Notes: a model not told the origin generated them from the letters alone. Counted from the stretch's first letter, positions 1 through 5,312 are shown. The stretch is DNA of 6,894 bases from Pseudomonadota bacterium (GCA_023390985.1 JAEWBU010000204.1:1-6894), one strand, 5' to 3'. Made by a program: numbers and translations.

Positions 1-338
1 ACATCGTCCCGGCGGTCGATCGTCTGGAGATCGGCTACACGTGGTACGCGCGCAGCCTGCAGCGCACGGACGTCAACACCACCTGCAAGCTGCTGCTGAT
101 GACCCACGCCTTCGAAGTGCTGGGCGCCAAGCTCGTCGGCTGGCGGACCGACAACTACAACTTCGCCAGCCAGCGTGCCATCGAGCGGCTGGGCGCGAAG
201 AAGGACGGCGTGCTGCGGCACCACGCCCTACGCCGCGACGGCACGGTCCGTGATACGGTGATGTACAGCCTGGCCGCCGGCGAGTGGCCCGAGGTCAAGG
301 CGCACCTGCAGTATCAGCTGGCCCGGCCGCGCGACTGA
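1..338 (+). CDS. GNAT family N-acetyltransferase (3' part; start lies before the window)
   Basis: This is the C-terminal 111 residues of a GNAT acetyltransferase of the RimJ/RimL-like (Acetyltransf_3) type, which transfers an acetyl group from acetyl-CoA to an amine, probably in the cytoplasm. The frame is open from base 3 to the TGA at 336-338. Visible landmarks are the strand EIGYTW, then SLQRTDVNT where the acetyl-CoA pyrophosphate loop is expected, the helix KLLLMTHAFEVLGA, the strand VGWRTD, then N-x-x-S-x-x-A-I-x-x-L-G-A, the classic GNAT motif B helix. The ending RDGTVRDTVMYSL...EWPEV is typical of this subfamily. The pyrophosphate loop is not the textbook Q/R-x-x-G-x-G/A, which is common in this branch. 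The substrate cannot be told. The VWA gene starts 29 nt downstream on the same strand, so co-transcription is possible. Confidence 0.88.
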   Translation, partial: IVPAVDRLEIGYTWYARSLQRTDVNTTCKLLLMTHAFEVLGAKLVGWRTDNYNFASQRAIERLGAKKDGVLRHHALRRDGTVRDTVMYSLAAGEWPEVKAHLQYQLARPRD

Positions 339-367
339 GCGGTGGACTACACGAAGCGAGCATCGAG

Positions 368-1561
368 ATGCTGATCGACTTCTTCTACACCCTGCGCAGC
401 GCCAAGCTGCCGGTTTCGGTCAAGGAGTACCTCACGCTGGTCGAGGCGCTCAAGGAAGGCGTGGTCGGCCCGACCAGCACCGACGGCGGCTGGTCGGTCG
501 ACGACTTCTACTACCTCTCGCGCACCGCGCTGGTGAAGGACGAGAAGCACTACGACAAGTTCGACCGCGCCTTCGCCGCCTACTTCAAGGGCGTGGAGAT
601 GCTAGCCGACTTCAGCAAAGACGTGCCCCTGGAGTGGCTGCGCAAGAACCTCGAGCTCGAACTCTCGCCGGAGGAGAAGGCGAAGATCGAGAAGATGGGC
701 TGGGACGAGCTCATGGAGACGCTCAGGAAGCGCTTCGAAGAGCAGAAGGAGCGCCACGAGGGCGGCAGCAAGATGATCGGCACCGGCGGCACCTCGCCGT
801 TCGGCGCCTACGGCTACAACCCGCAGGGCATCCGCATCGGCCAGGACAAGGGCCGCAACCGCAGCGCGGTCAAGGTCTGGGACCAGCGCGCGTACAAGGA
901 CTACGACGACACCCAGGAGCTGGGCACGCGCAACATCAAGATCGCGCTGCGGCGGCTGCGCAAGTTCGCGCGCGAGGGCGCGGCCGACGAACTGGACCTG
1001 GACGACACCATCCGCAGCACCGCGGCCAACGCCGGCTACCTGGACATCAAGATGGTCCCGGAGCGCCACAACAACGTGAAGGTGCTGCTGCTCATGGACG
1101 TGGGCGGCACGATGGACGAGCACATCCACCGCGTCGAGGAGATGTTCTCGGCGGCCAAGGCCGAGTTCAAGCACCTGGAGTTCTACTACTTCCACAACTG
1201 CGTCTACGACTTCATGTGGAAGAACAACCGGCGCCGCTTCTCGGAGAAGTTCCCGACGTGGGACATCATCCGCAAGTACAACAAGGACTACAAACTAATC
1301 TTCGTGGGCGACGCCACCATGAGTCCCTACGAGATCCTGCAGCCGGGCGGCAGCGTCGAATACAACAACGAGGAAGCCGGCGCCGAATGGCTGCAGCGCC
1401 TCACGCACGCCTTCCCGAAGTTCACCTGGATCAATCCGGAGCCGCAGGGCGTCTGGCAGTACCGCCAGAGCATCGCCGTCATCCAGCAGCTGATGAACCA
1501 GCGCATGTACCCCATGACGATCAAGGGGCTGGAAGAGGCGATGCGGATGCTGTCCAAGTAA
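368..1561 (+). CDS. VWA domain-containing protein, CoxE-like (397 aa)
   Basis: This is a von Willebrand factor A protein of the CoxE-like group, whose members usually partner a MoxR-type AAA+ ATPase in a metal-insertion or chaperone role. The specific client is unknown. Residues 1-30 (MLIDFFYTLRSAKLPVSVKE...) are the family's typical opening, so ATG 368 was chosen over an upstream start at 284 that would run through the GNAT 3' end. A charged, probably helical stretch (about 86-130) precedes a Gly-rich linker (131-160). The VWA fold covers about 237-370. The first metal-site (MIDAS) motif is D244-V-G-G-T248, where the usual D-x-S-x-S has Gly and Thr in place of the two Ser. A later Asp sits in FVGD315AT. 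There is no signal peptide or membrane segment, so it is cytoplasmic. The gene directly upstream is a GNAT enzyme; any MoxR partner must lie outside the window. Only a weak Shine-Dalgarno (GAAGCGAG) is visible. Function beyond the family is not assigned. Confidence 0.9.
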   Translation: MLIDFFYTLRSAKLPVSVKEYLTLVEALKEGVVGPTSTDGGWSVDDFYYLSRTALVKDEKHYDKFDRAFAAYFKGVEMLADFSKDVPLEWLRKNLELELSPEEKAKIEKMGWDELMETLRKRFEEQKERHEGGSKMIGTGGTSPFGAYGYNPQGIRIGQDKGRNRSAVKVWDQRAYKDYDDTQELGTRNIKIALRRLRKFAREGAADELDLDDTIRSTAANAGYLDIKMVPERHNNVKVLLLMDVGGTMDEHIHRVEEMFSAAKAEFKHLEFYYFHNCVYDFMWKNNRRRFSEKFPTWDIIRKYNKDYKLIFVGDATMSPYEILQPGGSVEYNNEEAGAEWLQRLTHAFPKFTWINPEPQGVWQYRQSIAVIQQLMNQRMYPMTIKGLEEAMRMLSK

Positions 1562-1581
1562 CCGCCGCTCACCCCTACAAT
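1551..1581 (+). promoter_or_regulatory. Probable tRNA-Arg promoter with GC-rich discriminator
   Basis: A TACAAT hexamer (1576-1581) matches the sigma70 -10 box at 5 of 6 positions and ends 12 nt before the mature tRNA 5' end. It is followed by CCGGGCC, a GC-rich discriminator of the kind that makes stable-RNA promoters sensitive to ppGpp. The -35 is weak: TGTCCA (1551-1556) is the nearest match, with a long 19-bp spacer, and it lies inside the last codons of the VWA gene. The tRNA may also be reached by read-through from that gene, since no terminator separates them. Confidence 0.5.
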
Positions 1582-1593
1582 CCGGGCCACTCC

Positions 1594-1668
1594 GCCGCCG
1601 TAGTTCAATGGATAGAACGAGCGCCTCCTAAGCGCTAGATACAGGTTCGATTCCTGTCGGGGGCGCCA
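1594..1668 (+). tRNA. tRNA-Arg(CCU) with encoded CCA and a 4:69 G-G mismatch
   Basis: A full cloverleaf can be folded by eye. Acceptor strand GCCGCCG (1594-1600) pairs with CGGGGGC (1658-1664). The D stem is GTTC/GAAC (1603-1606/1615-1618). The anticodon stem is AGCGC/GCGCT (1620-1624/1632-1636) around the loop CTCCTAA, giving anticodon CCT (1627-1629), which reads AGG. The T stem is ACAGG/CCTGT with loop TTCGATT. Discriminator G1665 and a genomic CCA (1666-1668) end the gene. Every stem pairs perfectly except acceptor position 4:69, which is G1597 opposite G1661. The tRNA follows the VWA gene by 32 nt and faces the NYN relic, 29 nt away. Confidence 0.95.
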
Positions 1669-1697
1669 GCGGTACCTCGGTTCAGTTGATCCGCGGA

Positions 1698-2386
1698 TTA
1701 CAGCCAATGCTCGGGCTTCTTCACCGGCGCCTTGTTCGTCGGCACCTGGTGAGGGAGCTGCGACGCAGCCAGTTCCTCATTCGTGATGTGCCGACGGACC
1801 CAGTGCGCCTGTTGCGCCAGTGACCTGCTGAATCGTCGATCGGCTTGATCGGGGGCGGCCGGCGTGATCACGCCGATCTGCATCTGCGGGAAATCCTCCC
1901 GGATCGCTGCAAGCACGGGTTCCACGTCACTGTCGTTCGAGCAAACAACCACCTGCTCGCACAGCCCTTGCAGCACCTCCGATACATGGCGAGCGCGAGG
2001 TTCACGTCGGTCTGCTTTTCCTCGAGGTCCCATACGCGGACGCGGTCGGACTTGTCGCATGGCTGACCCGCGACATAACGTGGTCGCAGCGAACCGGCCC
2101 TGTCGAAGGAATGCGTTCCCAGAGTCATTTCGAACATCGGCGCCGGGTATCTGGCCTGCAGTGCTCGGTGGTAGCTTTGCTGTGCAACCACGGAAGCCTT
2201 CCCGTGGGAGGAAAAAGCCTCCTTCGCGGGCGCGGTGAAGTAGTGAACGGACCGGACGTCAAAGCTGCCGTGCTGGACCCGAACGATGTGGGTCACAAGC
2301 GCCACCACGTCCAACCACTTGTAAGGCGTTCCGCGCAGGCGCCCGTAATAAAGGTTGTACCCGTCGATGAAGACGCTGGTTCGGAT
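1698..2386 (-). pseudogene. NYN-domain (PIN-like RNase) protein, frameshifted and lacking a standard start codon
   Basis: Two minus-strand frames together spell one NYN-domain protein (LabA/DUF88-like, a metal-dependent RNase fold). The first frame carries FIDGYNLYY, then LRGTPYKWLDVV, SYHRAL, LGTHSFD and EEKQTDVNLALAMY. The second carries EVLQGL, VVVCSNDSD and IGVITP and ends at the TAA at 1698-1700. Adding one G at 1979-1980 (minus-strand ATCGGAGG to ATCGGGAGG) joins them into 229 residues, which I recall as close to the intact family length. In repaired numbering the expected acidic residues are present: D8, D127, D152 and D154. The codon where the family's initial Met should be is ATC (2386-2384), 5 nt after GAGG (2395-2392). 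No ATG, GTG or TTG occurs between it and the in-frame stop at 2401-2399; the first usable start in this frame is TTG at 2314, which removes FIDGYN. Local GC is lower than in the flanks (35/60 at 2161-2220), suggesting acquired DNA. A base-call error in a short G run could explain the frameshift. Confidence 0.82.
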
Positions 2387-2407
2387 GATTTCCTCAGCTC
2401 AGACGTG

Positions 2408-2433
2408 AAAAAACCGCCCTGGGGCGGTCTTTT
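2408..2433 (-). terminator. Intrinsic terminator hairpin just upstream of the NYN gene
   Basis: The arms 2413-2418 (ACCGCC) and 2423-2428 (GGCGGT) form a perfect 6-bp GC-rich stem with a 4-nt loop. Read on the minus strand, it ends in six T (2413-2408, the first T lying in the stem), a good intrinsic terminator. On the plus strand the tail is CTTTTC, so it may work weakly in that direction too. The T tract ends only 12 nt before the NYN Shine-Dalgarno. It could stop transcripts leaving the Lrp gene, or act as a conditional terminator in the NYN leader. Confidence 0.82.
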
Positions 2434-2487
2434 CGTCCCAGGTAGCTGCCAACTGAATGACGCGACTAGGGAGGAGTGGTGGAAAAG

Positions 2488-2516
2488 ATTATGCAGTACT
2501 GCGGGTACCAGCGCAA
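2488..2516 (-). promoter_or_regulatory. Candidate sigma70 promoter for the NYN gene
   Basis: On the minus strand TTGCGC (2516-2511) and CATAAT (2493-2488) are separated by exactly 17 bp. The -10 matches consensus at 5 of 6 positions, the -35 at 3 of 6. Predicted transcription would begin near 2481 and give a leader of about 50 nt before the terminator hairpin. A perfect 10-bp palindrome, GCAGTACTGC (2493-2502), occupies the -10-proximal spacer and could be an operator. There is no experimental support. Confidence 0.38.
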
Positions 2517-2547
2517 TGCAGCCTCACGCGGCCGGCCCGCCACTCTC

Positions 2548-2595
2548 AGGAGGCTTTTCAACCACCGCCAGAGCCGCGCCGATGGAAAGCCTCCT
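2548..2595. repeat. Long imperfect inverted repeat downstream of the Lrp/AsnC gene
   Basis: The arms 2548-2559 (AGGAGGCTTTTC) and 2584-2595 (GGAAAGCCTCCT) pair over 12 positions, 11 Watson-Crick and one G-U. Alternatively the outer 10 bp are kept and an inner 6-bp stem forms (2562-2567 with 2580-2585), leaving a 4-nt bulge. The hairpin begins 8 nt after the Lrp stop codon. Neither side is followed by a T run, so it is not a standard intrinsic terminator. It could stabilise the mRNA 3' end, assist Rho, or be a dispersed repeat element. Confidence 0.6.
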
Positions 2596-2603
2596 CATGC
2601 GCC

Positions 2604-3056
2604 TCATCCCACCGGCAGGTCGGCCTTCTTCAAGGTCCGCAGCACGAAGCTCGACTTGCTGTGCCGGATCCCCTTGATCTTGTAGAGCTTCTCCCGCAGC
2701 AGCCGCTCGTAGTCGCGCGTGTCGCGCACCGCGATGCGCAGCAGGTAGTCGTACTCGCCCGAGACCAGGTAGGCCTCGACCACTTCGGGAATCGCCGCCA
2801 GCGTTTCGCCGAACTTTTCCAGCGTGTTGTCGGTGTGGCTGTCCAGCGTGACCTGCACCAGCACCGTGTCGCTGTAGCCCAGCTCGCGCGCGTTCAGGCG
2901 CACCGTGTAGCCCTCGATCACGCCCAGCTGCTCCAGCTTGCGGATGCGCTCCCAGCACGGTGAGGCACTCAGGCCCACGGCCTTGCCGATCTCCTGCAGG
3001 CTGGCGCGCGCATCGGCCTGCAGCACGCGCAGGATTTTCCGGTCGATCTGGTCCAT
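2604..3056 (-). CDS. Lrp/AsnC family transcriptional regulator (150 aa)
   Basis: This is a feast/famine-type DNA-binding regulator that senses amino acids or related small molecules and forms dimers and higher oligomers. Residues 1-48 form the winged helix-turn-helix: MDQIDRKILRVLQ is the usual first helix, and LSASPCWERIRKLEQLGVI (29-47) contains the recognition helix and the start of the wing. Residues 50-60 (YTVRLNARELG) link to the RAM/AsnC effector domain (about 63-143), seen in TVLVQVTL, the conserved SGEYDYLLRIAV (99-110) and the closing strand SSFVLRTLKK. Length is normal for the family. The ATG at 3056 is the only ATG after the in-frame stop at 3083-3081, and no Shine-Dalgarno precedes it. 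The nearest divergent gene is the HDOD gene, 236 bp away. Lrp-type regulators often control themselves and a divergent neighbour, but no amino-acid gene is present to name a target or ligand. Confidence 0.93.
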   Translation of the reverse strand: MDQIDRKILRVLQADARASLQEIGKAVGLSASPCWERIRKLEQLGVIEGYTVRLNARELGYSDTVLVQVTLDSHTDNTLEKFGETLAAIPEVVEAYLVSGEYDYLLRIAVRDTRDYERLLREKLYKIKGIRHSKSSFVLRTLKKADLPVG

Positions 3057-3063
3057 GCGGATG

Positions 3064-3069
3064 AATATA
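3064..3069 (-). promoter_or_regulatory. Candidate -10 box of the Lrp/AsnC gene
   Basis: TATATT (5 of 6 to consensus) on the minus strand ends 7 nt before the ATG at 3056, which would place transcription start at or next to the first base of the start codon. No good -35 lies 16-18 bp upstream. With no Shine-Dalgarno visible, a leaderless mRNA is possible. Confidence 0.35.
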
Positions 3070-3202
3070 CGGCCAATCGCTCAATCAGCCGCCGGGTTTA
3101 CCGCAAAGAGGCCCGCCTCGCCACAAATTCAGAAGCTCTTTCGGCCCGCCTCCCCGCACAGTAGAGGCCTGAGACGACCTATCCGGTCCGATCCGGCGAC
3201 GC

Positions 3203-3232
3203 CGGGCCAGCGGGTTACCGCCCGCTGGCCCG
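3203..3232. repeat. Perfect 12-bp-arm hairpin in the Lrp-HDOD divergent intergenic region
   Basis: The arms CGGGCCAGCGGG (3203-3214) and CCCGCTGGCCCG (3221-3232) are exact reverse complements around a 6-nt loop TTACCG. It is the strongest structure in the 236-bp gap (3057-3292), ending 60 nt before the HDOD start. There is no T tract on either side, so it is not a simple intrinsic terminator. It could be a 5'-leader structure in the HDOD mRNA or an operator. The rest of the gap holds no convincing gene or promoter beyond the Lrp -10. Confidence 0.7.
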
Positions 3233-3292
3233 AGGCGAGTTCTCCGACAGGGGACGCGCTTCAGAACCGCCCCCGGCTGCCGAATACCCGGC

Positions 3293-4132
3293 ATGCCCCC
3301 GCCCCTCAACGAAGACCTGGACCGCTGGACCCGGCGCCTCGCGCCCTTGCCGCCGCCGGTCCTCGCGTCCACGCGCGACGCCATCGAGTCGCTGCGCGGC
3401 CGGCGCGATCGCGCCGACGCAAACCTGCTGGCCGACATCGTGCTGCGCGATCCGCTGATGACGCTGCGCGTGCTGGTCGTGGTGGCCGCGCGCCTGGGCC
3501 GGCGCCTCGCGACGCCGGTGACGACGGTGACCGGCGCGCTGGTGCTGCTGGGGATCGAGCCCTTCTTCGCGGCCTTCGAATCGCTGGAGACGATCGAGGA
3601 CCGGCTCGCCGGCCGGCCCGAGGCGCTGGAGAGCGCGCTGCAGGCGCTGGAGCGCTCGCGCCGCGCCGCGCGCCTGGCCGCCGCCTTCGCGGTGCATCGC
3701 CAGGACGACCAGGCCGAGGTGCTGCACCAGGCCGCGCTGCTGGACCATTTCTCCACCCTGCTGCTGTGGTGCGACGTGCCCGAGCTGATGCAGGACATCG
3801 CCGCGCGCCAGCGCGAAGACGCGCAACTGCGATCCGCCGACGCGCAGCGCCAGGTGCTGGGCACCGAGATCATCGCGCTGGACCATGCCCTCATGCAGGC
3901 CTGGGACCTGGCCGCCGTGCTGCGCGCGCAAGCGCCGGGCGCCATGCGGGCGACGCCGGGCGCCGTCGGCGTGGCGCTGGCGGTGCGCGTCGCGCGCCAC
4001 CTCGAGCAGGGCGGCTGGGACAACCCCGCGCTGCCGGACGACTTCGCCGAGCTCGGCCAGCTGCTGGTGCTGACGCCTCACGCGGCCAAGGCGCTGGTGA
4101 TGGAGGTGGAGGAGGGACCCTTCAGCGGATGA
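3293..4132 (+). CDS. HDOD domain-containing protein (279 aa)
   Basis: HDOD domains are HD-superfamily helical folds that usually lack nuclease or phosphohydrolase activity and act as signalling or output modules. Evidence is the family pattern ADIVLRDPLMTLRVLVVV (47-64) followed by VTTVTGALVLLGIEPFF (76-92), matching the typical DP-x-L-x-x-x-[LV]L...AV-x-x-LG order. Further on, AEVLHQAALLDH (141-152) occupies the HD position in degenerate form, and VLGTEIIALDHALMQAWDL (188-206) matches the usual G-x-x-H-x-x-x-G-x-x-L-x-x-x-W-x-L segment, keeping H198 and W204. There is no signal peptide or membrane segment. The start at 3293 is the best ATG but has no clear Shine-Dalgarno. The 3' end overlaps the 3' end of flgL by 11 bp, tail to tail. 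HDOD proteins have been tied to motility in some bacteria; a flagellar link here is inferred from position only. Confidence 0.85.
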   Translation: MPPPLNEDLDRWTRRLAPLPPPVLASTRDAIESLRGRRDRADANLLADIVLRDPLMTLRVLVVVAARLGRRLATPVTTVTGALVLLGIEPFFAAFESLETIEDRLAGRPEALESALQALERSRRAARLAAAFAVHRQDDQAEVLHQAALLDHFSTLLLWCDVPELMQDIAARQREDAQLRSADAQRQVLGTEIIALDHALMQAWDLAAVLRAQAPGAMRATPGAVGVALAVRVARHLEQGGWDNPALPDDFAELGQLLVLTPHAAKALVMEVEEGPFSG

Positions 4133-5312
4133 AGTCGAACAGCGAGCTGCGCCCGATGGCCGCGTACGCGCTCAGCGCCGCGTCCAGCGTGGTCTTGTTC
4201 GACTGCATCTGCGACAGCGCCGCGGCGTAGTCCAGGTCCTCGAGGTCGCTGCGCCGCTGCGTCACGCCCAGCGTCTGCTGCTCGCCCGAGGCCGCCGCCT
4301 GCTCGACATGGCGCAGCTCTTCGCCGATCTGGCTTCGCGCCACGATCATGCGGTCGAGCGCGCCGTCCAGCGTGGCCTGCGCGCGGCCCAGCTGCTCGTT
4401 GTAGGCGGGCGTGGACAGCTCCGAGGTGAGCGCCGCGATCGCGTCGTCCAGCGTGTCGAAGATGCTCTGCTGCCCCGAAGGCGTGAGCGTGAAGCGGTCG
4501 CCCGCGGCGGGCGTGCCGCCGATGCGCACGCGCTGGCCGTCCACTTCCACCTCGCCGTCCTCGGGCAGCGGCACGCCCGTGGCCACGGTGGTGCCGAGGT
4601 CGAGGTCTTCGACGGCGTAGGTGAACGCGCCCGGCGCGCCGGACACGGTGATGCGGTAGTTGTGCCCCGTCAGCTGCGAGGGCTGGCTCACGCCGCCGGG
4701 ATCGACCCAGGCCGCACCGGTGTTGGCCGGGTCGGATGCCGGGATGAACACGCCGTTGCCCTGCGGCAGCGCGATGAAGGCGGCGCGGCCGTCCACGTGC
4801 GCGGCGTAGCGGCCCGCCTCGCCGATGCGCTGCGTGCCCGAAGGCGCGTTCCACGAAGGCGCCGAGCCGCCGGACAACGGCGGGAGCGTGGTGCCCTGCC
4901 CCGCGAACAGGAAGCTGCCTGCGCCGTCCTGGCTGTTGGCCAGGATCAGGAGTTCATTGCGCACCGAGCGCAGTTGCATCGCCAGTGAAGCACGGTCCTG
5001 CGCGTTGTAGGCGCCGTTGCCCGCGGCCACCAGCGCTTCGCGCGCGGTCTGCAGGAGGCCCACGCCCTGGGCGAGCGCGCCCTCGGCGGTGTTCAGCAGG
5101 CTGGTCGACAGCTGCGTCGCACGCTTGTCCTGGTCCAGCCGCGCCAGGCGCGATCGCGCCAGTTCCGCCTGCGCCGCCCCCACCGGGTCGTCGCCCGGCG
5201 ACTGCAGCCGCAGGCCCGTGCCCAGCTGGCTCTGCAGGCGGGCCTGCTCCGACTGGCGCTGCGCCAGGCTCTCCAGCGTGCGCTGCGATTGGTGGTGGGT
5301 GGGAACGCGCAT
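4122..5312 (-). CDS. flgL: Flagellar hook-associated protein 3, FlgL (396 aa)
   Basis: FlgL is the second hook-filament junction protein, exported by the flagellar type III system and placed between FlgK and flagellin. The N-terminal flagellin-like coiled-coil region (about 1-140) shows MRVPTHHQSQRTLESL, LATG-like LGTGLRLQSPGDDPV (30-44) and the end of D0/D1 at SQDGAGSFLFAG. The C-terminal helix (about 300-396) ends in YAAALSQMQSNKTTLDAAL...SLFDFIR, typical of FlgL. The middle (about 140-290) is an enlarged surface domain with a GGTPAAGDRFTL motif, making the protein longer than the 317-aa E. coli form. There is no Sec signal, as expected. ATG 5312 has GGAG at 5324-5321, 8 nt upstream. It follows flgK by 26 nt, so the two are co-transcribed. 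Its last 11 bp overlap the convergent HDOD gene, leaving no room for a terminator between them. Confidence 0.95.
   Translation of the reverse strand: MRVPTHHQSQRTLESLAQRQSEQARLQSQLGTGLRLQSPGDDPVGAAQAELARSRLARLDQDKRATQLSTSLLNTAEGALAQGVGLLQTAREALVAAGNGAYNAQDRASLAMQLRSVRNELLILANSQDGAGSFLFAGQGTTLPPLSGGSAPSWNAPSGTQRIGEAGRYAAHVDGRAAFIALPQGNGVFIPASDPANTGAAWVDPGGVSQPSQLTGHNYRITVSGAPGAFTYAVEDLDLGTTVATGVPLPEDGEVEVDGQRVRIGGTPAAGDRFTLTPSGQQSIFDTLDDAIAALTSELSTPAYNEQLGRAQATLDGALDRMIVARSQIGEELRHVEQAAASGEQQTLGVTQRRSDLEDLDYAAALSQMQSNKTTLDAALSAYAAIGRSSLFDFIR

Noticed and set aside
602..1195. 197-codon open frame on the minus strand
   Set aside because: Lies antisense to the VWA gene; its Leu/Val/Ala/Arg-rich translation is a by-product of GC-rich codons and shows no domain.
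634..1638. 334-codon plus-strand open frame running through the VWA gene into the tRNA
   Set aside because: Alternate frame of a well-recognised gene; Arg/Gly/His-rich low-complexity product that reads through the tRNA.
1689..1698. Palindrome ATCCGCGGAT overlapping the NYN stop codon
   Set aside because: Ten-bp GC-rich palindromes are expected by chance; no T tract, and too short for a terminator.
1976..1985. Programmed -1 frameshift as an explanation for the NYN frames
   Set aside because: No X-XXY-YYZ slippery heptamer at the junction and no clear stimulatory structure; deletion or base-call error is simpler, especially with the missing start codon.
1640..2470. Search for a second copy of the tRNA 3' end (att repeat)
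   Set aside because: None found by eye; the nearby CGGGGGCGGCC is a chance GC-rich match.
2111..2963. Plus-strand frames antisense to the NYN relic and Lrp
   Set aside because: No recognisable domain; the minus strand explains the coding signal in both regions.
2524..3084. 186-codon minus-strand frame over the Lrp gene
   Set aside because: Shadow frame of Lrp/AsnC; only its last 27 codons lie beyond the Lrp stop and are discussed separately.
3181..3200. Direct repeat ATCCGG spaced by one helical turn
   Set aside because: Only 6 bp in GC-rich DNA; not enough to call a regulator site.
3085..4081. Two long minus-strand frames antisense to the HDOD gene
   Set aside because: Compositionally biased (Ser/Arg or Gln/Arg/Ala) with no motifs; the plus-strand frame has clear HDOD motifs.
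2938..4230. 430-codon plus-strand open frame covering the Lrp 5' end, the intergenic gap and the HDOD gene
   Set aside because: Pro/Arg/Ala-rich low-complexity product, antisense to Lrp and out of frame with the HDOD domain; typical of DNA near 75-80% GC.
4308..4988. 226-codon plus-strand frame antisense to flgL
   Set aside because: Mirror of FlgL codons with no domain; FlgL identity is firm.
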